Assembly (NCBI GenBank): GCA_028289645.1
Contig: JANQOK010000008.1
Span: forward strand, 496,001-560,000
Direction: 5' to 3'
DNA length: 64,000 bases
Source: Anderseniella sp.
Lineage (GTDB): Bacteria; Pseudomonadota; Alphaproteobacteria; Rhizobiales; Aestuariivirgaceae
Both the position numbers and the translations under genes were made by a program. Below are positions 9,127 through 18,246 of the stretch, one piece after another (positions within the stretch are counted from its first letter, which is position 1; every line of letters starts with the position of its first letter). A model generated the notes under the pieces. The model ran no database searches and was not told where the DNA came from. It saw nothing but the letters and a program-made list of their open reading frames with translations.

Positions 9127-10044
9127 TCATGACATCTCGCCCTGTAGTTTCTCCATTTCCCTGGCCAGGAAGTCGAAAACCAGGCGCACGCGCCGGCTGG
9201 TGCTCAGTTCGCGGTGAGCCACGAGCCATGCCTCGATTTCGAATGGTGGCAGCCAGGGTGCCGCCAGACGCACCTCAGGTTCGGAGTCTCCGACCAGCGT
9301 AAGCATCGCACCGATGCCCATGTGCTGTTTGACCATCTGCCACTGGACAATGTGATTGCTGCACAAAATCGGGAAGTTTTTCGGCGTCACTTTCAAGCCC
9401 AGTTGGTTCAACCCGTCTATGTATTGCTGCTGCTGATCAAAACCTAGAAATTCGGCGCGCAGCAACTCGTCACTGGTTTGCGGGTTGCCGACCCGTTCAA
9501 GATATTTTTCCGAAGCATACAGGCGCACCTGTTGGCCGGGCAGCCGCCGGGCAATCAGGTCCGGATCTGTGGGTCTGCCGGAACGGATGGCGATGTCGGC
9601 CTCGCGGCGCCGCAGATCACTGACGGTGTTGGTTGCAACAACCTCGACGGAAATACCAGGCTGGGCGGCGCGCAGCCTGGCCACAATCGGCGGCAGAACG
9701 AATGCCGCTCCAGCCTCTGTTGTCGTTATGCAGACCGAACCCTCAACCTGCTGAGACTGTCCCGATGCAGTCAGTGAGACGCGGCCGGCCGCCTCTCCCA
9801 TGGCCCGGACATGCTCAACAAGTTCCAGTCCGCCGGAGGTGAGCTTCAGGCTGTTGCCAATGCGCTCGAACAGCAATACGCCGACCTCTTCCTCGAACGC
9901 CCTGACCTGGCGGCCCAGGGTCGGTTGCGCCATGCCCAAAGCCCTCGCTGCAGCTGAAAGCGAGCCTTCTTCAGCGGTTACAAGGAACGCCCGTGCGCGG
10001 TTCCAGTCGAATTTTACTGAGCGCCAATCCATGCAATTTTGCAT
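9127..10044 (-). CDS. LysR family transcriptional regulator
   Basis: A 305-residue LysR protein: N-terminal winged HTH (FLVTAEEGSLSAAARALGMA) and a periplasmic-binding-like effector domain. It converges on the aldolase gene and could regulate the catabolic operon, or the divergent methyltransferase. A second ATG at 10032 (residue 5) is an equally good start; in that case the palindrome ATGCAATTTTGCAT (10031-10044) would lie mostly in the leader. Confidence 0.9.
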   Translation of the reverse strand: MQNCMDWRSVKFDWNRARAFLVTAEEGSLSAAARALGMAQPTLGRQVRAFEEEVGVLLFERIGNSLKLTSGGLELVEHVRAMGEAAGRVSLTASGQSQQVEGSVCITTTEAGAAFVLPPIVARLRAAQPGISVEVVATNTVSDLRRREADIAIRSGRPTDPDLIARRLPGQQVRLYASEKYLERVGNPQTSDELLRAEFLGFDQQQQYIDGLNQLGLKVTPKNFPILCSNHIVQWQMVKQHMGIGAMLTLVGDSEPEVRLAAPWLPPFEIEAWLVAHRELSTSRRVRLVFDFLAREMEKLQGEMS

Positions 10045-10051
10045 ATAATAT

Positions 10052-10083
10052 ATTCGAATTTAGTCAATTCATCATTCGAATTT
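10052..10083. promoter_or_regulatory. Two ATTCGAATTT copies spaced 22 bp, LysR-type operator candidate
   Basis: ATTCGAATTT occurs at 10052 and again at 10074, exactly two helical turns apart, directly upstream of the LysR gene start. Each contains the TTCGAA palindrome. The arrangement fits a two-site LysR recognition/activation region that governs lysR itself and possibly the divergent methyltransferase. Confidence 0.5.
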
Positions 10084-10189
10084 GCAGGGTTATCTAAACG
10101 CCCATCACCACGCCCTATCCGGTACGCACAGCGTCGGAGCACTGGAAAAAGGCGCGGAAAAGTCATTATCTAAATACGGAAACAATACC

Positions 10190-10843
10190 ATGACCTCACT
10201 GGATTACACACCTGCCATGACACAGCCATCTTCCCGCTTCTGGGACAAAATCGCCGATCGCTATTCCCGCCAGCCGGTGAAGGATGAAGCGGCTTACCAG
10301 AAGAAACTGCAGATCACTCAAGGCTACCTGAAGCCGGACATGAAGCTGCTGGAATTCGGCTGCGGCACTGGAACCACGGCACTCAAGCATGCGCCCTACG
10401 TGGATCGCATCCTGGCAATCGATGTATCTGCCAGAATGCTGGAGATTGCCGAAGACAAAGCCGAAGCGGCCGGCATCGGCAATGTCCTTTTTGAACGCGC
10501 CGCCATCGACGATTTCACAGCGCCCGACAATCATTTCGATGCCATCCTGGGCATGAGCATTCTTCACCTGCTGGCTGATCGGGACATGGCCATCGCCAAG
10601 GTTCGAAACATGCTCAAACCTGGCGGCGTGTTTGTGTCCAGCACTGTTTGCCTCGGCAACACGATGAGCTTCTTCAAGCTAATCGGTCCGCTGGGACACG
10701 CGCTAGGAGTGCTGCCGCTGCTGCGGGTGTTTACGACACAGGAACTGGTTGACAGCATCACGGCGCATGGCTTCGACATCGAACATCAATGGAGCCCGGG
10801 CAAAGGCACCAGTGTCTTTATCGTGGCCAGAAAACCGGCCTGA
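10190..10843 (+). CDS. Class I SAM-dependent methyltransferase
   Basis: A 217-residue protein with motif I LEFGCGTGTTAL and a downstream ILAIDVSARMLEIAE acidic-loop segment. The ATG at 10190 is chosen; the frame is open further upstream from 10082 but that part has no homology-like character. Divergent from the LysR gene. The substrate is unknown; small-molecule methyltransferases of this type are common. Confidence 0.85.
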   Translation: MTSLDYTPAMTQPSSRFWDKIADRYSRQPVKDEAAYQKKLQITQGYLKPDMKLLEFGCGTGTTALKHAPYVDRILAIDVSARMLEIAEDKAEAAGIGNVLFERAAIDDFTAPDNHFDAILGMSILHLLADRDMAIAKVRNMLKPGGVFVSSTVCLGNTMSFFKLIGPLGHALGVLPLLRVFTTQELVDSITAHGFDIEHQWSPGKGTSVFIVARKPA

Positions 10844-11002
10844 CGAAAACAGCTAAAGCAGCGGAAACCGGCACTCAATACGACTGAAAATCAGCCATGC
10901 GTACCCTGACTGATTCAACCCTGCTGCACCCGATTGCGGGCAGCGAAGCAGAGCGCCGTGGCAGAATACCGGTGTTCACTCGCTGAAGCCAGCCAGCTGA
11001 AG

Positions 11003-11575
11003 TCATTGCGGGATCAAGTCACGATCTACAACCCGCAATGACCCGTCTGCTCCAGTCTCGACAAAAATCAGTTCGCCGGACTTAGGAAATATGCCGGTCA
11101 ATGCCGTGATGTTGACCTGGTGCGTGACCAGCACCAGCGGCTTGTCTGCCGAGCGGGCCTGTAACCAGTCTTTCAGTGCCGTGGTCTGCAGCTCCCGCCG
11201 GTCGCGCTGGCGAAAGAACGAATTGAGCGGCGCAAGCGTCCGCACATCACCCAGGGCAAGCAGTTCGGCAGTTTCCCGGCACCTGCACCAGGCACTGGTA
11301 AATACGTCGGCAGCTGCGATGCCATTGGCCTGAAACAACTCGCCTGTTTCGCGGGCCTGCTGGCGCCCGCGGTCGGACAGGTTTCTCTGCGTCGTGCAGT
11401 CATTGACATCGAAGTTGCCCGGATCGCCGGTCCCCGGTGCCAGCGCATGGCGCATGATTACAAAGGCGGTGCCGTTCTTCAGCGCATCCCATCCGGCCTG
11501 TCCGGCATAGGCAACCTGCCCGGGCAACAGCAGCGCCATCATGATCGCCAGTGCCCACGTCCTGACGGCCGCCAC
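11003..11575 (-). CDS. Exported histidine phosphatase family protein
   Basis: About 190 residues. After a signal peptide ending LLLPGQVAYA the phosphohistidine motif is IMRHALAPG (RHA rather than RHG), followed by DCTTQRNLSDRGRQQA and the second active-site His in VTHQVN. The start is uncertain: GTG at 11575 gives a good signal peptide, whereas TTG at 11602 would overlap the glutathione peroxidase stop. It follows that gene closely, so the two are probably co-transcribed. The family includes phosphatases of small metabolites; the substrate is not evident. Confidence 0.8.
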   Translation of the reverse strand: MAAVRTWALAIMMALLLPGQVAYAGQAGWDALKNGTAFVIMRHALAPGTGDPGNFDVNDCTTQRNLSDRGRQQARETGELFQANGIAAADVFTSAWCRCRETAELLALGDVRTLAPLNSFFRQRDRRELQTTALKDWLQARSADKPLVLVTHQVNITALTGIFPKSGELIFVETGADGSLRVVDRDLIPQ

Positions 11576-11598
11576 GGCTCCACACTGGTGGCCGTTGC

Positions 11599-12171
11599 TC
11601 AAGACCGTGCCTCCAGCACCTTTTCGATTGCGCCGCGCACTTTCGTGCTTGTCGGTTCCACCGGGGTTGCAAAAGTCGCGGCAATACCGCCATCGCGGTC
11701 CAGAAGTATTTTGTGGAAATTCCATCGCGGCCTGGCTTTCTGCCCTGCCTGTTCCAACGCCCATCGATAGAACGGGTGGGCGTTGCGGCCAATCACATCG
11801 GTGCGGTCGGCCAGCGGGAATGTGACACCGTAATTCAGTTTGCAGAAATGCTTGATCTGCTCGCCCTTGAGCGGTTCCTGGCCGCCGAAGTTGTTGGACG
11901 GGACTCCGACCACCGTGAGCCCTTTGTCACCGTAGTCCTGCCACAGTTCCTCCAGGCCGGCATATTGCCCGGTGAATCCGCACTCGCTGGCGGTATTGAC
12001 CACCAGAACAGCGCGATCGCGAAATCTGTCCAACGGCAGCGGCTTGCCGTCAAATCCATCGAAAGTGAACTGGAAGCCTGAAGGTTTTTCTGCGTACGCG
12101 GAAAAGGAAGCAAAGCACGCCGCACAGGCCATCATTGCTGCAACAGTCATTCGTCTGGTCAATAGCATCAT
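11599..12171 (-). CDS. Glutathione peroxidase family protein (Cys type), exported
   Basis: A 190-residue protein with a hydrophobic leader (MTVAAMMACAACFASFSAYA). The peroxidatic residue is Cys in NTASECGFT, not selenocysteine. The other tetrad residues are visible as Gln in SNNFGGQEP and Trp/Asn in RWNFHK. The ATG at 12171 has AGGAG just upstream; 12168 is an alternative. It reduces peroxides with thioredoxin or glutathione, here probably in the periplasm. Confidence 0.9.
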   Translation of the reverse strand: MMLLTRRMTVAAMMACAACFASFSAYAEKPSGFQFTFDGFDGKPLPLDRFRDRAVLVVNTASECGFTGQYAGLEELWQDYGDKGLTVVGVPSNNFGGQEPLKGEQIKHFCKLNYGVTFPLADRTDVIGRNAHPFYRWALEQAGQKARPRWNFHKILLDRDGGIAATFATPVEPTSTKVRGAIEKVLEARS

Positions 12172-12199
12172 CAACTCCTGTTGGTATGTGACCGGTTCC

Positions 12200-12907
12200 C
12201 TACCACGCAATCTTCTTGCCATCGTAGGCAAGGAACGAACCGACCCCGTCACTTTCAGCCCCGTCGATTACATCGAGCAGCAGTCTGGCTGCTTCATGTG
12301 CCGACAGAAGGGCCCGGTCGCCGGCAAATGGGGCGGAAAGCGGTGTTTCCACCGTACCGGGATGCAATGCGAGGCACACCGCCTGTGGCCGCTTGCGGGC
12401 AATCTCCACAGCTGCCGTCTTGAGAAACATGTTCAGCGCCGCCTTGGACGCCCGGTAGCCGTACCAGCCGCCGAGCCGGTTGTCCTCAATGCTGCCGACA
12501 CGAGCTGAAATCGTTGCAAACACGCAACGCTCATGACGTGGCATCAGATGATGAAAATGCTTCAACAACAACAAAGGCCCGGTCGCATTGACCGCGAATG
12601 AACGGGAGACGACCTGCGGATCAACCGCCGAAATGGATTTCTCAGGTTGCATGTCCTCATCATGCAGCAGTCCGGTGGCGTCTACGATCAGATGGATCGG
12701 ACCGGTATCCGCCAGTGTCCCGGCGGCCTGTTCAATCGAGTGTTCGTCCTCAAGGTCAATAGCCGGGTCTGTTGATCTGGAAAAACCGACAACTGCGCCG
12801 CATTCCGGGGCTGCTTCAAGTGCGTCACACAACGCCCGTCCAATGCCGCCGCTGGACCCGAACACAACGGCACGAAAGCCGGTAGAAAAGTTCTGAAATG
12901 ACGGCAT
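12200..12907 (-). CDS. Short-chain dehydrogenase/reductase (SDR)
   Basis: A 235-residue Rossmann protein with VVFGSSGGIGRAL for NAD(P) binding and the YGYRASKAAL catalytic Tyr/Lys pair. It resembles the CsgA-like/C-factor SDR group in length and the HPGTVETPLSAPF stretch. ATG at 12907 is chosen; 12934 is a possible start nine codons earlier. On the same strand as the SRPBCC gene upstream and the peroxidase downstream. Substrate unknown. Confidence 0.85.
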   Translation of the reverse strand: MPSFQNFSTGFRAVVFGSSGGIGRALCDALEAAPECGAVVGFSRSTDPAIDLEDEHSIEQAAGTLADTGPIHLIVDATGLLHDEDMQPEKSISAVDPQVVSRSFAVNATGPLLLLKHFHHLMPRHERCVFATISARVGSIEDNRLGGWYGYRASKAALNMFLKTAAVEIARKRPQAVCLALHPGTVETPLSAPFAGDRALLSAHEAARLLLDVIDGAESDGVGSFLAYDGKKIAW

Positions 12908-12974
12908 TGATGTTTCGACCCATTGGCGCAGCATTGCAACGGTAATACGGTCGGGGACATATCGCGGATTAGCA

Positions 12975-13865
12975 TCAAGCCCCGGCTTCACGTTCCATGC
13001 GCCGCGCCCACGCGTCCGCCAGATCAACCAGTACTGCCTTGAACTGACGCTTGGCGACAAAATTGAACATTGTCCGGGAAACGATCCCACCCTTGGGCGT
13101 AGCCTCGATGTCAATCGAGAATTCCGAACCGTTGTCGCCGGGTCCGACCGACCAGCGGCCTCGCAGATCGGCAATCGGATAAGGATAGTCCGGCGCCTCG
13201 GTGTGGATCTTAAACCCGTAAGACCGGCCTTCTTCGAAGTGATCGCAAGTCTCGGTCCAGTTTTCTCCCTTGGGGCCGAAGCAGCGACGCCGCATGCCCA
13301 TTCCTTCGCCTGAAAGCACCTCGACCTTTGAAATGTTGCTAGCGACATCGGCATAGCCGGGATGATCGGTCATGACGGCCCAAACAGCCCTTACCGGCGC
13401 ATTGACACAGCGCCTCACGGTTGCCGTCAATTTTCCCGCATTCGAGCGAATGCTGACCCGGCTTTCCGGCACAACAATCCTGCCGGCGCCCAGATGCTGG
13501 CCTACCGCAAACAAGGTAACGAACGCGGCAACCACTGCGATCACGAACAGGCCTGTGCCAGTAAAAGCATGCCCTGCCATTGCAATGACCGCGCCACTGG
13601 CCAGCAGCCAGCCAATGTCCGCCAATACGATCGGCATTATCTCGCCTTTCGAGACAAAACGGTTGGTCGCAAGCAGAGACAATTCCAGCGCGAACACGAC
13701 CAGGCCGACGCCAAGCACCCGCAGGGCCAACGGTTTCCAGCCTGTCGGATTTGCGAAGATCAAATGCGCGGCGGCATCTGGGAAGATGATCAGGCACAGT
13801 CCAGTAAGCGCCGAGAAAGCCGCATTGAGCGCGAGGAAAACTCGTGCTGTGGAAGTTGAAGACAT
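12975..13865 (-). CDS. Membrane-anchored SRPBCC (polyketide cyclase/START-like) fusion protein
   Basis: A 296-residue protein in two parts. Residues 1-125 hold four hydrophobic segments with short loops; residues about 145-296 form an SRPBCC lipid/ligand-binding fold (VRRCVNAPVRAVWAVMTDHPGYADVASN and later SEFSIDIEATPKGG). The soluble domain would face the cytoplasm or periplasm on a membrane anchor. No function is assigned; START-like domains bind hydrophobic ligands. Confidence 0.75.
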   Translation of the reverse strand: MSSTSTARVFLALNAAFSALTGLCLIIFPDAAAHLIFANPTGWKPLALRVLGVGLVVFALELSLLATNRFVSKGEIMPIVLADIGWLLASGAVIAMAGHAFTGTGLFVIAVVAAFVTLFAVGQHLGAGRIVVPESRVSIRSNAGKLTATVRRCVNAPVRAVWAVMTDHPGYADVASNISKVEVLSGEGMGMRRRCFGPKGENWTETCDHFEEGRSYGFKIHTEAPDYPYPIADLRGRWSVGPGDNGSEFSIDIEATPKGGIVSRTMFNFVAKRQFKAVLVDLADAWARRMEREAGA

Positions 13866-14042
13866 ATCATATCCTTTGCTGCATGGAAGTTTGCCAAAAG
13901 GATTTCACCGGATCAGACGGTACTCAATTACCTCGGATGTCATGGACAACGACTGGCCAGAACCGTTAAGGGCTGATCGGTGTTTTCAGGATTGAGGCCC
14001 TGCCCGGTTGGCGCTGTTCGGAAGCTCTGCTAAAGGGTGAAC

Positions 14043-14759
14043 ATGGACACACTCGCAGTCATTGCAGACACCCACGGAAACAGCTGGGCACTGGATGCTG
14101 TTCTGGCCGATATCCACCAGCGCGGCATTGCGGATATCGTCAACCTTGGCGACAGCGCGGATGCCGATATGGATCCGGGCGCAACACTCAAGCTGTTGAT
14201 GGATAACGATGTGACGAGCATTGCCGGCAATTATGAAACCTATGTGGACGGTCAACTGACACCGGGTCAGATCACCTGGTTGCGCGGGTTGCCGAAAACC
14301 CTGGATCTCGGGCAGGTCTTCTGTTGTCACGGCACGCCGACAAGCGACACCCAGGAACTGATCGAAAAGATTACACCGGGCCGCGTCGAGATTGCCGATG
14401 TCGAAGAAATTCGGCAGCGCCTTGCAGGTGTGGCGCACGATGTTGTCCTGTGCGCCCACAAGCACGTGCCGCGCGCGGTGTGGCTGCCGACAGGTCAGCT
14501 GATCGTCAATCCCGGCAGCGTCGGACTGCCGGCTTACTGGAATGACGAACCGGTGCTGCACAAGGTGGAAGCCGGCAGTCCGCACGCCCGCTACGCCATA
14601 TTGAACAAGGCGGCAAACGGCTGGACCATCGAGCATATTGCGATCACATACCGATGGGATCTGGCCGCCGCAGCTGCTCGCCGGTCAGGCCGGGAAGACC
14701 GGGCCGGCTTCATCGAAACCGGCCGTGCCGAGATTCCCGACGATCTGGCGGTCACATGA
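14043..14759 (+). CDS. Metallophosphoesterase (YfcE/DR1281-like)
   Basis: A 238-residue calcineurin-like phosphoesterase. The metal-binding blocks are visible in order: IADTHGN, NLGDSAD, GNYET, CCHGTP, CAHKHVPR and NPGSVGLP. ATG at 14043 follows an AAAGGG ribosome site; a GTG two codons earlier is possible. Probably a cytoplasmic phosphodiesterase or phosphatase. Confidence 0.88.
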   Translation: MDTLAVIADTHGNSWALDAVLADIHQRGIADIVNLGDSADADMDPGATLKLLMDNDVTSIAGNYETYVDGQLTPGQITWLRGLPKTLDLGQVFCCHGTPTSDTQELIEKITPGRVEIADVEEIRQRLAGVAHDVVLCAHKHVPRAVWLPTGQLIVNPGSVGLPAYWNDEPVLHKVEAGSPHARYAILNKAANGWTIEHIAITYRWDLAAAAARRSGREDRAGFIETGRAEIPDDLAVT

Positions 14760-14814
14760 CCCTTCATCCCGTTGGCAACCGGGAAGAACAGTCCCAGCCC
14801 CGGAGGAACAATCT

Positions 14815-15978
14815 GTGAGTACCATCAGCCGTGTAGCCGTTCATGCCTTCAGTTATGAACTTGAGGACTTCGGCCCCAACATGATGACCTATGTCAGGAA
14901 TGGCCAGCTGCCGGTCACCAAGTTCGTCACGGTGATCGAGACCGATGACGGGTTGCGCGGCGAGTTCGCACCGCACTACATGGCCAACGCCATGACCTGC
15001 GCACAGGTCAGCCAGATGGCGCCAATGCTGATCGGACGTGATGCCGAACACCGCAGCAAGATATTTGAAGACCTGAAGAATGCATTCCGGCATTTTGACC
15101 GGGCTGGCGTTGCCGCACTGGACGGCGCCTTGTGGGACCTTGCAGGGAAAAAACATGGCTGCTCGGTTGCCGGCTTGCTGGGCGGATACCGCGACCGGAT
15201 ACCGGCGTATGCCAGCACATTTCCGGGTCAGAACCTGCCCGGCGGACTGAACAGTATCGAAGCCTACGCTGATTTCGCGCAACACTGCCGGGAGCTGGGA
15301 TATCCGGCCTTCAAGATTCACGGTTTCTGGGACGGCAAGCCGGAGAGCGAAATCGCCATCATGACCGCAGTGCGCGAAAGGGTGGGAGACACCATGCGGC
15401 TGATGACCGACCCGGCTTCGTCGCTGCCGACTTTTCTCGATGCGGTCGAGGTCGGGCGGGCCTGCGATGACCTCGGGTTCTTCTGGTATGAAGACCCATA
15501 CCGGGATGCGTCTTCGAGCGCCTTCGGACAGAAAAAACTGCGCGACTTCATCAAGACACCGCTGCTGGTGGCGGAACACATCCGGGGCTTTGAGCAAAAA
15601 GCCGACTTCCTGATGGCCGGCGGCACTGACATCATCCACATCGACCCTGAACTGGACGGCGGCATAACCGGCACAATGAAGATCGCAGGCTTTGCCGAAG
15701 CTCTGGGAATCGATGTGCAGATACACACTGCCGGCCCGATGCACCGTCACTGTCTGTCTGCCATCGTCAACACTCACTACTATGAAATGGGGCTGGTTGG
15801 ACCGGACATGTTCAATTCGATGCAGCCCCCCATTTACACATGCGGCTATGGGGACCAGCTTGAAGACATCGACAATGACGGCTGTGTCGCTATCCCAGCC
15901 GGGCCGGGTCTTGGCGTCACCTATGACTGGGATTTCATAACCAGCAAGCAAACCGGCGTGAGTGAAATCTGCAGCTGA
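14815..15978 (+). CDS. Enolase superfamily (mandelate racemase/muconate lactonizing) enzyme
   Basis: A 387-residue protein; GTG at 14815 with GGAGG eight bases upstream. Active-site positions line up with the superfamily: Lys in AFKIHG, metal ligands Asp in MTDPAS, Glu in WYEDPY and Glu in VAEHIRG, and a His in VQIHTAGP. Members abstract a proton alpha to a carboxylate and act as sugar acid dehydratases or racemases. The KxH rather than KxK motif narrows it to a subset, but the substrate cannot be named. Confidence 0.85.
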   Translation: MSTISRVAVHAFSYELEDFGPNMMTYVRNGQLPVTKFVTVIETDDGLRGEFAPHYMANAMTCAQVSQMAPMLIGRDAEHRSKIFEDLKNAFRHFDRAGVAALDGALWDLAGKKHGCSVAGLLGGYRDRIPAYASTFPGQNLPGGLNSIEAYADFAQHCRELGYPAFKIHGFWDGKPESEIAIMTAVRERVGDTMRLMTDPASSLPTFLDAVEVGRACDDLGFFWYEDPYRDASSSAFGQKKLRDFIKTPLLVAEHIRGFEQKADFLMAGGTDIIHIDPELDGGITGTMKIAGFAEALGIDVQIHTAGPMHRHCLSAIVNTHYYEMGLVGPDMFNSMQPPIYTCGYGDQLEDIDNDGCVAIPAGPGLGVTYDWDFITSKQTGVSEICS

Positions 15979-16059
15979 CCTTTACCGTGATTTAATTAGG
16001 CCGATATCTGCAGTTATCTATATCACGAGGTATTGTCTTGCAGACACTTGGAGACGACC

Positions 16060-16980
16060 ATGCTGATCAATCGCCGTACCGTATTGAAGGGCTCGATAGC
16101 CGCAACGCTGGCCGGAGCCGCAGCGGCACAGATGCCCGCACAGGCAACGACAACACCTCTTGCCAGGCCACTTGGCCAGACGGGCGAGATGCTGCCGCTG
16201 GTCGGTCTGGGCAGCTGGATAACCTTCAATGTCGGCAACAACCAGAAACTGCTTGATGCCAGCAGCGATGTGATGGCGGCGTTCTTCGAAAGCGGCGGCA
16301 GGATGATAGACTCGTCCCCAATGTACGGCTCGTCACAAGCCACAATCGGATATGGCCTGAAAAAACTGGGCATGCCTGACGCGCTGTTTTCGGCAGACAA
16401 GGTGTGGACCTCGTCTGCAGGCAATGGCGGCCCGCAGATCGAGGCTTCGCGGGGCAACTGGGGTGTCCCTCAGTTTGACCTGGTTCAGGTGCACAACCTT
16501 GTTGCATGGCGCGCCCACCTTGAGTTGCTGCAAGCCATGAAGGCCGCAGGCAATGTGCGGTATATCGGCATCACCACGTCCCATGGCCGCAGGCACGCGG
16601 AGCTGGAGGACATCATGGCCTCCCAGCCGATCGATTTCGTTCAGCTCACCTATAATGTGGAAGACCGCGAGGCCGAGCAGCGGCTGTTGCCGCTGGCCAG
16701 GGAACGCGGCATAGCGGTGATCGTGAACCGCCCGTTTCAGCGCGGCTACCTGGTTGAACGGCTCAGTTCAAGCCCGTTGCCGAACTGGGTGGCGGAAACC
16801 GGCGCGGCAAGCTGGGCGCAGTTTCTGCTGAAGTTCGTTATCTCGCATCCGGCCGTGACCTGCGCCATTCCCGCCACCAGCCAGGTGGAACATGTCCGGG
16901 AGAACATGGCCGCGGCATCGGGGATATTGCCGGACACTGCATTGCGCAAGCGCATGGCGGATTATGTCGGGCAACTTTGA
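16060..16980 (+). CDS. Tat-exported aldo/keto reductase
   Basis: A 306-residue protein with a twin-arginine leader (NRRTVLKGSIAATLAGAAAA) followed by an aldo/keto reductase barrel. The catalytic residues are recognisable as Tyr in DSSPMYGSSQ, Lys in SADKVWTSS and His in LVQVHN. Export of an NADPH-dependent fold is odd, so either a flavin/other cofactor or a non-redox role is possible. The stop is directly followed by the start of the next gene. Confidence 0.85.
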   Translation: MLINRRTVLKGSIAATLAGAAAAQMPAQATTTPLARPLGQTGEMLPLVGLGSWITFNVGNNQKLLDASSDVMAAFFESGGRMIDSSPMYGSSQATIGYGLKKLGMPDALFSADKVWTSSAGNGGPQIEASRGNWGVPQFDLVQVHNLVAWRAHLELLQAMKAAGNVRYIGITTSHGRRHAELEDIMASQPIDFVQLTYNVEDREAEQRLLPLARERGIAVIVNRPFQRGYLVERLSSSPLPNWVAETGAASWAQFLLKFVISHPAVTCAIPATSQVEHVRENMAAASGILPDTALRKRMADYVGQL

Positions 16981-17667
16981 ATGGCGGAATGGTCCAGCTA
17001 TTCTCTCCATGACCTGCTGCTGTTTTCTCTGCAGGCCTATATCGGCCTGTTCGAACTGCTTAACACGACACTTTGGCCGGCGCATCTGGTCACGTTGGCG
17101 CTGGGACTAGCCGCCGCCACGCTGGTGCTGAAAGGCCACCGGGCGCGTCATCGGCTTGTCTGGACCCTGCTCTCCATATTGTGGCTCTGGACAGGCTGGC
17201 ATTTCTTCCACGTGCAGTATGCGGCAATCAACTGGGCCGCGGAGTATGTCGCCGTCGTGTTCTGGTTGCAGGGACTGTTGTTCGGTCTGTTCGCCATGGT
17301 GCCGAAATGTCCGCAGATCAGTTATGTCGGTACTGTCACAGACCGGATGGCAGCGGCTGTGTACCTATTCGCTTTGATCGGATATCCGATAGCAAGTCTT
17401 GCGTTGGGCCGGTCATCAGAAAGTGTCGAGTTCCTGGGCATCTCAGCCGACTCCGGTGTCGTGGCGACGCTGGCCATTCTGGTCTTGAGCCGAGCGCGCT
17501 TCATCTGGCTGGCATGGGTAGTGCCGTTGGCGTGGTGTGCCCTGACCGGCCTGACGCTGTGGTTGCTGGGATCTCCGGAATTTTTCATCGCTCCGCTGGC
17601 AGCGGTGCTCGCAGTGGCCGCGGCTGCAAGCTACATCACCGGACCAGATTCACTGCCGGATAAATGA
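16981..17667 (+). CDS. Integral membrane protein of the DUF6064 type
   Basis: A 228-residue protein with about seven hydrophobic segments. It starts at the base after the aldo/keto reductase stop (TGA-ATG), so the two are co-translated. The N-terminus (WSSYSLHDLLLFS) and the repeated WLW/WFFHVQY segments resemble DUF6064 membrane proteins. Function unknown. Confidence 0.7.
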   Translation: MAEWSSYSLHDLLLFSLQAYIGLFELLNTTLWPAHLVTLALGLAAATLVLKGHRARHRLVWTLLSILWLWTGWHFFHVQYAAINWAAEYVAVVFWLQGLLFGLFAMVPKCPQISYVGTVTDRMAAAVYLFALIGYPIASLALGRSSESVEFLGISADSGVVATLAILVLSRARFIWLAWVVPLAWCALTGLTLWLLGSPEFFIAPLAAVLAVAAAASYITGPDSLPDK

Positions 17668-18246
17668 CCTGCCGCTTTCTGATGCAAGCCTGAGTCAGCA
17701 GCCTTGTTCCAGGGCCGGTCCGCATCGGCTCCCGTGCGACCGGGGCAGCCGGGTGCCTGTCAAATCATCGGCATACGAATCATGCCGCAAGAAAATTATC
17801 CTTTTTAACACAATGGGTTAACGAGCCATTGTCGCAACCTGTGGTGGCATGCTTGTTGCTATGTACCCGAACATCGATTGAACCTTAACGGCGTGTATCA
17901 AAATGGGACGGGGGCTACGGCGATGACTATCCATCAACCTGTGCAAACAGGTGTCAACAACAGGCTTGCCAGACAGGCGCAAGTATATTTAAGCGAAGTT
18001 CGGCCATTCGTCTGGTCGGTTCGTGATGAAAGCAACACCAAGGGCGGCCTGTTCCGTACCAAACTCGATGCCTACCGGTTTGTGCATGCGCAGTTCTCCG
18101 TGGGCACCAACGTCGTCCTGACCGACAGCACACCTGTCGCCGCCGCACCCGGCAATCACACCTCCCGTTCAACACGGTCACGCCACGCTGTTTCGACGCG
18201 GCAGTGCCATCTGATCCAGCGCGACAATTCACCAAGGAGATCTGCA
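17668..18246 (+). other. Leader region of the diaminobutyrate NRPS operon, with in-frame upstream extension
   Basis: The first 200 bases contain no gene. From a TTG at 17878 or ATG at 17923 a frame runs without a stop into the aminotransferase gene. The segment encoded from 17923 has protein-like character near VRPFVWSVRDESNTKGG and FRTKLDAYRFVH, then a low-complexity Thr/Ser/Arg linker. Either the aminotransferase has a 108-residue N-terminal extension, or this is leader DNA and translation starts at 18247, where a strong AAGGAG is present. Confidence 0.35.

Noticed and set aside
14764-15951. 395-codon minus-strand frame opposite the enolase-family gene
   Set aside because: Antisense of a gene with all active-site residues; no ribosome site or family signature.
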